Of a DNA stretch of 64,000 nucleotides, positions 49,807-57,951 are shown piece after piece; position 1 is the first letter of the stretch, and every line of letters starts with the position of its first letter. The position numbers and the translations under genes were made by a program. The notes beneath the pieces are model-generated. The model did not search any database. It was given only the letters and a program-made list of their open reading frames with translations, and had not been told where the DNA came from. The stretch is from the NCBI RefSeq assembly GCF_000383595.1, contig NZ_KB911581.1:4186496-4250495 (forward strand), read 5' to 3'. Source of the DNA: Streptomyces bottropensis ATCC 25435 (GTDB lineage Bacteria > Actinomycetota > Actinomycetes > Streptomycetales > Streptomycetaceae).

Positions 49807-51162
49807 ATGACCATGGGCAAGGATTCCGTACCGGTGCCTTCGGGAGGCGGGAGCGGAGACGGGGCCGGTCATGTGCTGAGCGCCGAGGAGCGCGCCGAGT
49901 ACGAGCGGCTGCGCCGGCACGCGGGCGTACGGCACCGGCGGCTGCGCAAGGCGGGCGCCGCCGTGCTGCTGGTGGTGACCCTGCTTCTCGCTCCCCTCGC
50001 CGTGGTCGCGGCCTGGGTGAACGAGACGGTCACCGACACCGACCGCTATGTCGAGACGGTCGCCCCGCTGGCGTCCGACCCGGCCGTCCAGCAGGTCGTG
50101 ATCGACCGGCTGACCGACGAGGTGGTCAAGAAGGTGGACGTCAAGGCGGTGACGGACGCCCTCACCAAGGTGCTCTCCGACAACGGCGCGCCGGCCCAGG
50201 TCGTGGCGGGGGCCGCGTCCCTCGACGGCCCGCTGCGGTCCGTGGTGCGTACGGTCGTCGACCGCAACGTCACCCGGGTCGTGGAGAGCGAGATCTTCCG
50301 GCGGACCTGGGAGGCCTCGAACCGGCGGGCGCACGCCGCGGTGGTGCACATGCTCACCGGCGAGCGGGAGGGCGCCCTGCGGGCCACCGGCGACACGATC
50401 CAGCTCGACGTCGGCGCCGTCGTGGACGAGGTACGGCAGCGGCTGGTGGACGCGGGCTTCGACAAGGCCGCCGCCATCCCCGACAGCAACCGGATGGTCA
50501 CGCTGTTCCACACGGACGAACTGGGCAAGGCGCAGGACGCCATGCGGCTGCTGAACATCCTCGGCACCTGGCTGCCCGTCATCACCGTGGCGCTCGCCGC
50601 CCTGGCGGTGTGGACCGCGCCCGGCCACCGGGTGATGGTGCTGGTCACGGCATTCGGCATCAGTGTGATGATGGCGGTCCTGCTCGTCGCGCTGGCCGTC
50701 GTCCGGCGCGTCTATCTGGACGCCGTACCGTCCGCGACGCTGCCACCGGACGCCGCCGGAGCCATCTTCGACACCTTCCTGCGCTTCCTGCGCGACAGCG
50801 CCCGCACGCTCCTCGTGGTCTTCCTGGCCACGGCCCTCGCGGCCTATCTCTACGGCCCCGGACGGGTCGCCCGCCGGGTGCGGGCCCTGGCCGGGCACGG
50901 CACCACGGCGGCCGGGCGGGCGCTGCGCAGTGCCGGGCTGAGCACCGGGCGGGCCGGACGCCTGCTGGCCGCCCATCCCCGGTGGACCAACGGCATCGTC
51001 CTCGGGGCCGGCGCCCTGGCCCTCATCCTGTGGAACCACCCGACGGTCGGCGCGGTCGTCCTCGTCGCCGTCCTGGTCGTGGTCGTGCTGGCGCTGGTGG
51101 CGATGGTCGCCGCCGCGGCGGACCCGGCCCCCGAGGAAGCCGGTCTCACCCTCCCGGGGTGA
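49807..51162 (+). CDS. Integral membrane protein of 451 residues
   Basis: ATG at 49807 with GAGGAGGTGGAGTC upstream, 19 bp after the HdeD-like gene. A first helix at about 55-75 (AAVLLVVTLLLAPLAVVAA) is followed by a 190-residue extracytoplasmic domain (VNETVTDTDRYVETVAPLAS, VVIDRLTDEVVKKVDVKAVT). Three or four C-terminal helices follow, the last being VGAVVLVAVLVVVVLALVAM. This layout recurs in many Streptomyces proteins without known function. Probably co-transcribed with its upstream neighbour. Confidence 0.75.
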   Translation: MTMGKDSVPVPSGGGSGDGAGHVLSAEERAEYERLRRHAGVRHRRLRKAGAAVLLVVTLLLAPLAVVAAWVNETVTDTDRYVETVAPLASDPAVQQVVIDRLTDEVVKKVDVKAVTDALTKVLSDNGAPAQVVAGAASLDGPLRSVVRTVVDRNVTRVVESEIFRRTWEASNRRAHAAVVHMLTGEREGALRATGDTIQLDVGAVVDEVRQRLVDAGFDKAAAIPDSNRMVTLFHTDELGKAQDAMRLLNILGTWLPVITVALAALAVWTAPGHRVMVLVTAFGISVMMAVLLVALAVVRRVYLDAVPSATLPPDAAGAIFDTFLRFLRDSARTLLVVFLATALAAYLYGPGRVARRVRALAGHGTTAAGRALRSAGLSTGRAGRLLAAHPRWTNGIVLGAGALALILWNHPTVGAVVLVAVLVVVVLALVAMVAAAADPAPEEAGLTLPG

Positions 51163-51278
51163 GGCCGCCCGCCCGCGCACCGGGCACCCTGAGATCGGTG
51201 CCGAGTGCGGTGCCGTGGGCGCGAGCCGAGGACGGCGGGGCAGACCTGCCGGGCGAACGTCCGGAACGGAGGAGAGAC

Positions 51279-51749
51279 ATGAGTGGTCAGACGTACCTCG
51301 CGTACGACTATCCGCTGCTGAGCGTCTTCTGGTCCATGCTGCTGCTGTTCCTGTGGATCATGTGGTTCGTCCTGCTCTTCCGGGTCGTGGTGGACATCTT
51401 CCGCGACGACGACATGAGCGGGTGGGCCAAGACGGGCTGGCTGGTTCTCACGATCCTCCTGCCGTTCCTGGGTGTGTTCGTCTACGTGATCGCCCGCGGG
51501 AAGAACATGGGCAGTCGTGAGGTGGCCCAGGCGCGTGCGCAGCAGGCCGCGTTCGACTCCTACATCCGGGAGACGGCCAAGGGCGGTGGCGGACAGCCCA
51601 GCAGTGTCGACGAACTCGCCAGGCTGTCCGAGATCCGCTCGCGCGGCGACATCTCGGACGACGAGTTCCGCCGCGCCAAGGAACTGGTTCTCAGCGGTCA
51701 CGGCGCCTCGGCGGGACCGGGCGTCGGCCCGTCCGCCGCCGCGCGCTGA
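51279..51749 (+). CDS. SHOCT-domain membrane protein
   Basis: A 156-residue protein. Two membrane helices (LLSVFWSMLLLFLWIMWFVL, FRVVVDIF; and GWLVLTILLPFLGVFVYVIA) resemble a phospholipase-D-nuclease N-terminal-like pair with the GWAKTGW signature. The C-terminus is a short SHOCT helix pair (SVDELARLSEIRSRGDISDD, EFRRAKELVL). SHOCT domains are oligomerisation or sorting motifs. ATG at 51279 has GGAGGAGAG. Confidence 0.8.
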   Translation: MSGQTYLAYDYPLLSVFWSMLLLFLWIMWFVLLFRVVVDIFRDDDMSGWAKTGWLVLTILLPFLGVFVYVIARGKNMGSREVAQARAQQAAFDSYIRETAKGGGGQPSSVDELARLSEIRSRGDISDDEFRRAKELVLSGHGASAGPGVGPSAAAR

Positions 51750-51800
51750 GGCCCCGACGACACCGCAGACAACCGCACGAAACCGAATGGAGGCAGCGGT

Positions 51801-52217
51801 ATGACCGCCACACACTCCGGGCACATGCACGCGACCAAGCGGTCACATCCCTTCGCGGAGGGGCTGACGGTCTTCGCGGCCATCATGCTGATGATCGCGG
51901 GTGTCCTCGGTATCTGCCGGGGCATCATGGCCATCGCCGAGGACGAGGTCTTCGTCTCGACCCGCAACTACGTCTTCGAGTTCGACCTCACCGGCTGGGG
52001 CTGGGTCCACCTCGCCCTCGGTGCCGTGGCCGTCCTCGTCAGCCTGGGCCTGTTCCAGGCGTCGCTGTGGGCCCGCGTCGCCGGCGTCGCCATCGCCGGG
52101 CTCATCATCATCGCCAACTTCCTGTCCCTGCCGTACTACCCCGTCTGGTCCATCGTGATGATCGCCTTCTCGGCGTTCATCATCTGGGCCCTGTGCGTGG
52201 TCAAGCGGGACGACTAG
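51801..52217 (+). CDS. DUF7144-type four-helix membrane protein
   Basis: A 138-residue protein with four hydrophobic helices (LTVFAAIMLMIAGVLGICRG, WVHLALGAVAVLVSLGLFQA, VAGVAIAGLIIIANFLSLPY, VMIAFSAFIIWALCV). The motif WGWVHLALGAV and FLSLPYYPVW are typical of this actinobacterial family. ATG at 51801 has GGAGGC. Its 3' end overlaps the 3' end of the convergent gene at 52201 by 17 bp. Confidence 0.8.
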   Translation: MTATHSGHMHATKRSHPFAEGLTVFAAIMLMIAGVLGICRGIMAIAEDEVFVSTRNYVFEFDLTGWGWVHLALGAVAVLVSLGLFQASLWARVAGVAIAGLIIIANFLSLPYYPVWSIVMIAFSAFIIWALCVVKRDD

Positions 52218-52845
52218 GAGGACTCGTCTCGCTGAGGGAGGGGTCCTCCCGGAGGCAGCGACGCAGGTGTGGCAGCATGCCGCGGTGCAACAGGGCCTGC
52301 TGCCACACCAGTCGCGTCTGTTCCGGCCGGGCGGGTTCCGCCGGGCCGCCGGGGCCGCGCAGCGCCGTGCGGAGCAGCGCGGCGAGGGCGACGAGGGCAC
52401 TCGTGACCGCGAAGAACGCGAGCGTCCACCCGGCGGCGAGGAGTGAGCCGGGCAGCGTGCCCCGCACTCCGATCAGTCGCAGGAGGCAGCCGAGGACGAG
52501 GACGACCGCTGCGGAGCAGGCGGCCAGGGACGGCGTGAGCACCGCCGGCAGCGGCAGCGACCGGGCGTCCGCGGACCGCTGTTCGCACCGCCCGGCCCCG
52601 CTCGCGTCCGCGCCGGCGGCGGACACGAGTGCGGTGAGGTACGCGCGGTACTCGCCCCCCGCCGCCGCCACGATCGCGTCCGCGTCCGCCGACGCCCGCA
52701 CCCGCAGCCGCCGTTCGGCCAGGCCGCTCGGGTCGGCGCGCAGCGCGTCCCGGATCTCCGGAGTGTCCAGCGCCCGGCACAGCACGGCCTCGAAGTCCGC
52801 CCGGTCCTCGGGGCGGAGGCCGGTCGGGGGATACGGCCCCGTCAC
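52201..52845 (-). CDS. Small membrane protein downstream of TerD
   Basis: A 214-residue protein from GTG 52845 with GAGGAGG upstream, 10 bp after the TerD stop and so in the same operon. The N-terminal 100 residues are soluble (FEAVLCRALDTPEIRDALRA, DADAIVAAAGGEYRAYLTAL). Two membrane helices follow (LTPSLAACSAAVVLVLGCLL and LLAAGWTLAFFAVTSALVAL), then a basic tail. Its stop lies inside the last codons of the convergent DUF7144 gene. Family not recognised. Confidence 0.65.
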   Translation of the reverse strand: MTGPYPPTGLRPEDRADFEAVLCRALDTPEIRDALRADPSGLAERRLRVRASADADAIVAAAGGEYRAYLTALVSAAGADASGAGRCEQRSADARSLPLPAVLTPSLAACSAAVVLVLGCLLRLIGVRGTLPGSLLAAGWTLAFFAVTSALVALAALLRTALRGPGGPAEPARPEQTRLVWQQALLHRGMLPHLRRCLREDPSLSETSPPSRPA

Positions 52846-52855
52846 CCCGGCCTCC

Positions 52856-53431
52856 TCAGACGTTGACGCCGAAGTCGGCGGCGATCCCGGCCAGCCCGGA
52901 GGCGTACCCCTGGCCGACGGCACGGAACTTCCACTCGGCGCCGTTGCGGTACAGCTCGCCGAAGACCATCGCCGTCTCGGTGGAGGCGTCCTCGGACAGG
53001 TCGTAGCGGGCGATCTCGGTGCCACCCGCCTGGTTGACCACGCGGATGAAGGCGTTGCGGACCTGGCCGAAGCTCTGGCCCCGGTTCGCGGCGTCGTGGA
53101 TCGAGACCGGGAAGACGATCCGGTCGACCTCGGCGGGCACGGCCGCGAGGTTCACCTTGACCGACTCGTCGTCGCCCTCGCCCTCGCCGGTGAGGTTGTC
53201 CCCGGTGTGCTCGACCGAACCGTCCGGGCTGGTGAGGTTGTTGTAGAAGACGAAGTGCCCGTCGGAGAGCACCTTGCCGGAGGCGTCGAGCAGCAGCGCC
53301 GACGCGTCGAGGTCGTAGTCGGTGCCGGTGGTCGTGCGCACGTCCCAGCCCAGGCCGACCAGGACGGCCGTCAGGCCCGGTGCGGCCTTGCTGAGCGAGA
53401 CGTTGCCGCCCTTGGACAGGGAAACTCCCAC
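52856..53431 (-). CDS. TerD-family protein
   Basis: A 191-residue protein from GTG 53431 (AAGGAG site). The full TerD domain is present: VSLSKGGNVSLSKAAPGL, VLVGLGWDVRTTTGTDYDLD with the calcium-binding acidic residues, DGHFVFYNNLTSPDGSV, and GELYRNGAEWKFRAVGQGY near the end. Streptomyces has several TerD paralogues, linked to calcium-dependent stress and development as well as tellurite resistance. Divergent from the BlaI repressor with shared TACA/TGTA operators between them, so repression by BlaI is likely. Confidence 0.9.
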   Translation of the reverse strand: MGVSLSKGGNVSLSKAAPGLTAVLVGLGWDVRTTTGTDYDLDASALLLDASGKVLSDGHFVFYNNLTSPDGSVEHTGDNLTGEGEGDDESVKVNLAAVPAEVDRIVFPVSIHDAANRGQSFGQVRNAFIRVVNQAGGTEIARYDLSEDASTETAMVFGELYRNGAEWKFRAVGQGYASGLAGIAADFGVNV

Positions 53432-53523
53432 GGTGGACTCCTTCTTGAGAACTCGGAGGTCGTGAAGACCTTGCGGATCCTGCGGCACCGCCCGATGCCC
53501 CGGCGCACTGCCGCGACCTGAAA

Positions 53524-53586
53524 TCTACAGCACTGTAGAAGGAGAGTGGAGGTGTTTCCGTAATCCTCCTTCTACAATTCTGTAGA
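53524..53586. promoter_or_regulatory. Two BlaI-type operators in the TerD/BlaI intergenic region
   Basis: TCTACA-N4-TGTAGA occurs at 53524-53539 and 53571-53586, both with perfect 6-bp arms. The inner flanks extend the symmetry: TGTAGAAGGAG and CTCCTTCTACA are inverted relative to each other. BlaI/MecI repressors bind TACA/TGTA dyads, so these probably control TerD and BlaI itself. Confidence 0.7.
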
Positions 53587-53629
53587 GAACGCGACGCGGA
53601 TCGATCGGCCGGCGGCGAGGAGGCAGGGC

Positions 53630-54016
53630 GTGACGGACCAGCAGCGTCCCCGGCGGCGGGGGCAGGGTGAGCTGGAGGCGCTCGTCCTGTCCGTGCTGCG
53701 CGAGGCGCGCGCCCCCGAGAGCGCGGGGTGGGTACAGGAGCGCCTCGGCGGTGACCTCGCCTACACGACGGTGATCACGATTCTGACCCGGCTGCTCGCC
53801 AAGGGCGCGGTGACCCGGGAGCGTTCCGGCCGCTCCTTCGTGTGGACCCCGGCCTCCGACCAGGCGGGTCTGGCCGCGCACCGGATGCGCAGGGTCCTCG
53901 ACGGCGAGAGCGACCGCGAGGCCGTACTGGCCAGCTTCGTCACCTCCCTGGAGCCGGACGACGAGCGCCTGCTGCGCGAGCTGCTCGGGCGGGCGGGGGT
54001 CGAAGGGGACGACTGA
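53630..54016 (+). CDS. BlaI/MecI-family transcriptional repressor
   Basis: A 128-residue protein from GTG 53630 (GAGGAGGCAGG site). The winged helix is GELEALVLSVLREARAPES, then WVQERLGGDLAYTTVITILT, RLLAKGAVTRERSGRSFVW. A short dimerisation region follows (LASFVTSLEPDDERLLRELL). BlaI repressors are relieved when a membrane M56 peptidase (BlaR-like) cleaves them. Here the adjacent M56 gene is decayed, so control may be altered. Three matching operators lie at 53524, 53571 and 55014. Confidence 0.85.
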   Translation: MTDQQRPRRRGQGELEALVLSVLREARAPESAGWVQERLGGDLAYTTVITILTRLLAKGAVTRERSGRSFVWTPASDQAGLAAHRMRRVLDGESDREAVLASFVTSLEPDDERLLRELLGRAGVEGDD

Positions 54017-54022
54017 AGCCGC

Positions 54023-54963
54023 ATGGGGGTCTTCGTCCTCCTGCCACTGGTCCTGCCGCTGACCGCGTGGCCGATCGCGCGACTGGCCGAACAGCGGCTG
54101 CGTCCGCGCACCGCCCCCGGCTGCTGACCGGCGCGGCCGTGGTCACGGCGGTGTGCAGCATCGTCTGCCTCGGCCTGCTGATGGTCGTCGGCACGGCCCG
54201 ACTGCCCGGCAACCCGCTGCCCGAGGGCTGGTCCGATCCCGAGGTGCGCGCGGCGGTGCACTCTGACGGGATCGCCGGGTGACGGGCCGTCCCGGCGCTC
54301 CTCGTCGTGCTGCCCGGCCCGCGGTCGCACGTTGTGGCGGCACCGGCGGACACGCCGCCGCGCCCACCGGGCCCTGGCCGGGCCGCCGGACACCGAGGTG
54401 GCCGTACTGCCCGACACGGTGCCCTACACGTACGCGCTGCCGGGGGGACCGGCGCGACCGGGAGTGGTGACCACGGCCCTGCCGGCCTGCCGGCCTGCCG
54501 CGAACCCGCTGAGCGGCGGGCGCTGTTCGCCCACGACCGGGCCCATCTCGCCGCAGGACACCACCGGTTGCTGCCGGCCGTCCGGCCGCGCGCGCCACCA
54601 ACCCGTTCCTGCGGCCTCTGCGGACGGCCGCGTCGTACACGGCGGAGCGCTGGGCGGACGAGGACGCGGCGCACACGGTCGGCAGCCGCCGGGTGGTGGC
54701 GCGCGCGATCGGCAAGGCCGCGCTCGGGGCGGCCGGTTCACCGGTGGCGACGCTCGCCGGCTTCGCGGCGTCGGGGCGCGGTGCCGCGCAGGGTGACGGC
54801 GCTGCCGGGCCCCGCGCCCGTGGCCCGCGGCCGGCCGCCGGTGTTCACCTCGGTGGGGCCGGCCGCGTGGGGCGCGGCCGTCGGGGCGGCGCTCTCGACG
54901 ATGTCATCGGCCAACTCGGCCGTGCCGATGGCCCTCCTTCTGTACGCTGCGACGCCTCTGTGA
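54023..54963 (+). pseudogene. M56-family (BlaR-like) membrane peptidase, multiply frameshifted
   Basis: Homologous sense is spread over several frames: VFVLLPLVLPLTAWPIARLA (stop 54124), LLTGAAVVTAVCSIVCLGLL (stop 54280), RTRRRAHRALAGPPDTEVAV, then REPAERRALFAHDRAHLAAG, NPFLRPLRTAASYTAERWAD, and a last part ending SANSAVPMALLLYAATPL (stop 54961). At least five frame changes are needed. The peptidase motif HExxH reads HDRAH (54532-54546), so even repaired it would lack the catalytic Glu. It lies 7 bp after the BlaI gene, the classical position of its partner. Confidence 0.8.
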
Positions 54964-55013
54964 CGTTCGTGACCGCGGGGCGTGATGAGACATGTGTGGC
55001 ACCGATCCGTATA

Positions 55014-55029
55014 TCTACATGCATGTAGA
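55014..55029 (+). promoter_or_regulatory. BlaI-type operator upstream of the LCP gene
   Basis: TCTACATGCATGTAGA is a perfect 16-bp palindrome with the same TCTACA-N4-TGTAGA arms as the two sites at 53524 and 53571. It lies 84 bp before the GTG at 55113. Confidence 0.7.
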
Positions 55030-55112
55030 GTCCTGCGGGTTCGGTGATCACACGTTCCGGACGTCCAGGGGGCAGTCGACCGGCCGGATGCGGCCGAGGC
55101 GGGGGAAGGCCG

Positions 55113-56498
55113 GTGAGCGGTACGGGAAGGCGGCGCGCGGGTGCCGGTGGCGGGGGGACGCGGCTGACGCGGCGGGGCCGGGCGGTGAGCTGGTTCGCGG
55201 GCACCACGGCCGTGCTCGTCCTCGGTGCCGGAGGCGTCGGTGCCTGGGTCTACAACGACCTCGACAACAACATCAAGGGCGCCGACATCGACGGCAAGCT
55301 CGGCGGGGACCGGCCGGCCAACCTCAGTCCGGGCTCGAAGAACATCATGGTCGTCGGCTCGGACAGCCGTGACGGGGCGAACGCGAAGTACGGCAAGGAC
55401 CTGACCACCATGCAGTCGGACACGCTGATGGTGCTGCACCTGCCCGCGAACCGCGAATGGGCCACCGTGGTGTCGTTCCCGCGTGACTCATGGGTCGAGA
55501 TATCGGCGTGCGAGAAGGGTGACGGCGGCACCTCCGGTCCGCATCTGGCGAAGATCAACGAGGCGTTCGCGATCGGTGGTTCGGGCGGTGAGGTGGCCGG
55601 CGCCGCCGCCTGCTCGATCAAGACGGTCGAGGACAACACCGGCCTGCGGATCGACAACTTCATGTCCATCGACTTCCAGGGCTTCAAGGGGATGGTCGAC
55701 GCCCTGGACGGCATAGAGGTGTGTCCCGAGCGGGCCATCCACGACGAGGACGCCCTCCTCGACATGGACGCGGGCTGCCAGACCGTCGGGGGCGAGAAGG
55801 CGCTCGGCTATGTGCGGACCCGCTACGCGGTGGGCGACGGCTCAGACATCGGACGCATCGGCCGCCAGCAGGAGTTCATGGAGACCCTGGCCGCGAAGGC
55901 CAAGTCCAAGCTGACGAGCCCCACGGCGCTCTACGACTTCCTGCAGTCCGCCACCAAGTCCCTGACCACGGACGAGGATCTCGACGGGATCGACCCCATC
56001 TACGATCTCGCCTCCGAACTCAAGGGCATCCCGAGCGACCGGCTGAGCTTCCTGACCGTCCCCAACTACCCGCGCGAGGCCGACGTCCCCGCCGACAGGG
56101 CCAACGTCGTCTGGCAGTACCCGCAGGCCGCCGACCTGTTCACCTCCCTCGCCAACGACAAGGAGGTGGACAAGAAGCGGTTGCAGGCCCAGGCCAGGAA
56201 CGACCTGATCTACGCGTCCACCGTGCGCGTGCGCGTCCTCAACGGCACCGGGGTCTCCGGCCGCGCGGCCGCCGTCGCCGAGAAGCTGCGCGTGGCCGGG
56301 TTCACCGTCGTCGGCACGGGCAACGCGCCCGAGAACACCGACGCCACCACGGTCGCCTACCCGGACGGTCTCACCAAGCAGGCGAAGGTGCTCGCCTCCC
56401 GGCTGCCCGACACCAGGGCCACCCGGTCCGCGGACGCCGCCGCGGGAGTGGTGACCCTGGTCGTCGGGTCGGACCTCGACCTGGAGAAGATGCGGTGA
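55113..56498 (+). CDS. LytR-CpsA-Psr (LCP) family cell-wall ligase
   Basis: A 461-residue protein. A basic cytoplasmic tail and one membrane helix (WFAGTTAVLVLGAGGVGAWV) are followed by the LCP domain: NIMVVGSDSRDGANA, QSDTLMVLHLPAN, VVSFPRDSWVEI with the conserved Arg-Asp pair, GYVRTRYAVGDGSDIGRIGR. The C-terminal LytR_C domain is VRVRVLNGTGVSGRAAAVAE to about 455. LCP proteins transfer glycopolymers onto peptidoglycan. GTG at 55113 has GGGGGAAGG. A BlaI-type operator upstream links it to the repressor at 53630. Confidence 0.9.
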   Translation: MSGTGRRRAGAGGGGTRLTRRGRAVSWFAGTTAVLVLGAGGVGAWVYNDLDNNIKGADIDGKLGGDRPANLSPGSKNIMVVGSDSRDGANAKYGKDLTTMQSDTLMVLHLPANREWATVVSFPRDSWVEISACEKGDGGTSGPHLAKINEAFAIGGSGGEVAGAAACSIKTVEDNTGLRIDNFMSIDFQGFKGMVDALDGIEVCPERAIHDEDALLDMDAGCQTVGGEKALGYVRTRYAVGDGSDIGRIGRQQEFMETLAAKAKSKLTSPTALYDFLQSATKSLTTDEDLDGIDPIYDLASELKGIPSDRLSFLTVPNYPREADVPADRANVVWQYPQAADLFTSLANDKEVDKKRLQAQARNDLIYASTVRVRVLNGTGVSGRAAAVAEKLRVAGFTVVGTGNAPENTDATTVAYPDGLTKQAKVLASRLPDTRATRSADAAAGVVTLVVGSDLDLEKMR

Positions 56499-56509
56499 CC
56501 GGTCGGTAG

Positions 56510-56720
56510 ACCGGTCGGCCCTCCGCCAGCCGTCCGCCTCCTGGGACGGTGAAACGTGTGAGGGCGTCGTGTCCCTCGGAGTACGGTCCGTCGCGCCCGT
56601 CGGCCTCCGGGGCGACCTCCATGCCGCCCGCACCGGCGACGGCCAGTTCGGTACGCACGCCGAGCACGACGCCGAGGGCCTGGCCGTACGGCTCGGTGAC
56701 CGGGGTCTCCCAGAAACGTA
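56510..56720 (-). pseudogene. Possible coding remnant between LCP and DUF4394 genes
   Basis: The minus strand has a GC3-rich frame reading LPLRFWETPVTEPYGQALGV, then VLGVRTELAVAGAGGMEVAP and ALTRFTVPGGGRLAEG, running on without a stop into the LCP 3' end. No good start or end. It may be the tail of an old gene. Otherwise the 297-bp gap is empty. Confidence 0.25.
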
Positions 56721-56795
56721 GGGGGAGACCGGGGCGCGGACTCGCCGCGGTCCGGTGCTCTCCGGGCCGCGGCGAGGGTGTGGAGGTGCGGCGGG

Positions 56796-57686
56796 TCAGC
56801 TGCCGGTGAGGGAGACGGCCACGTCCGTGATGTTCAGGGGGAACTTGGACTTGGCGGCGTCGTTCACAAGGGTGGCCTGCCCCGTGAAGAGGTTGAGGGT
56901 GTAGAGGGAGGGCGTGCTCGCGCCGGAGGCGGTGAGGCTGGCGAAGGCCGTGTTGTCCACCGTCTTGCCGCCGCTCAGCGTGCTGTAGATGTCCATGCCG
57001 GCGTTGATCTGGGCGTCGAGGCCGAGGTTGCCGGTCGGGGAGAGCGTGCCGTTGTTGGCCGGGGCCTGGATGACGACCTGGTCGCTGGTCGTGTTGATGT
57101 CGAACAGCGTGGTCGCCGTGGTCCCGTCGAGGTCGTTGTTGGTGTAGGCGGCGGCCGAGACGCCCTTGGTCGTGCCCTCGATCGGCGGGGTGGTGAGGTT
57201 CAGGTCCTGGATGGTCGTGTTGTCATTGAGGTTGTGCCGCAGGTTCTGGCCGTTGTCGCTGATCACGCGCAGCCGGTCGGCCGCCGGGTTGAAGTCGACG
57301 CCGAAGTTCGTGCCGTTCAGCGCGTATTGGAGCTGGGACACCTTGGTGACCACGACGTCCTGGGTGCCCGTCGGGATCTTGATCGTGTAGATGCCGCCCT
57401 TGTTGCCCACGCCGTACAGCGTGCCGTTCTGCACCCGGAAGTCGATGCCGACCAGCGCCGTGTCACCGCTGAGGCCGGTGACGGCCCTGACCCAGTTGAG
57501 CACGTCCGCCCGGTCGGTCCAGAACGCGGCCATCAGGGTGCCGTCACCGGTGATCCCGTAGGCACGCAGGCTGGGGGCGGCGGCGGGGGCGGCCGAAGCG
57601 CTGCCCGGCATGCCTAGCATGAGCGCCGTCGACGTGACCACGACCGCCAGCGCCGCCGTGATTCTCTTTCTCGTGCCTGCTTTCAT
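56796..57686 (-). CDS. Secreted DUF4394-family protein
   Basis: A 296-residue protein. Signal peptide: RKRITAALAVVVTSTALMLG with cleavage after PGSASA. The mature part has DUF4394 features: YGITGDGTLMAAFWTDRADV, LVGIDFRVQNGTLYGVGNKG, GVDFNPAADRLRVISDNGQN, VIQAPANNGTLSPTGNLGLD. The pattern suggests a beta-propeller. Function unknown. ATG at 57686 has GGGAGGG. Divergent from the PucR-type regulator with two identical palindromes between them. Confidence 0.8.
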   Translation of the reverse strand: MKAGTRKRITAALAVVVTSTALMLGMPGSASAAPAAAPSLRAYGITGDGTLMAAFWTDRADVLNWVRAVTGLSGDTALVGIDFRVQNGTLYGVGNKGGIYTIKIPTGTQDVVVTKVSQLQYALNGTNFGVDFNPAADRLRVISDNGQNLRHNLNDNTTIQDLNLTTPPIEGTTKGVSAAAYTNNDLDGTTATTLFDINTTSDQVVIQAPANNGTLSPTGNLGLDAQINAGMDIYSTLSGGKTVDNTAFASLTASGASTPSLYTLNLFTGQATLVNDAAKSKFPLNITDVAVSLTGS

Positions 57687-57747
57687 CGGGTTGCCCTCCC
57701 GTTCGAGCGGGCGCCATTGCGGGGCGCCCGGCTGAGGAATTTCGTAC

Positions 57748-57847
57748 ACGGGCCCGTACTGATTGCCGAGCTTCCGGAGTCGCCCCGGAATAGTTGCCCC
57801 GCTCTTCCCCCACGGGCCCGTACGCGGTTCTCATTAAGGCCGCCTTA
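57748..57847. promoter_or_regulatory. Palindromes in the DUF4394/PucR intergenic region
   Basis: ACGGGCCCGT occurs twice (57748-57757 and 57812-57821) and TAAGGC-C-GCCTTA once (57835-57847). They lie between divergent start codons and may be binding sites of the PucR-type regulator. Confidence 0.4.
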
Positions 57848-57951
57848 CGACTCCTCCACAAGCGGAAGGCGGGAGGGGAACGCCCCGATCCGGGAAATTT
57901 GCGCACGGTGACAAAAACCCTGTGGGCATACTTGCCGCCGTTTTATGAGGA

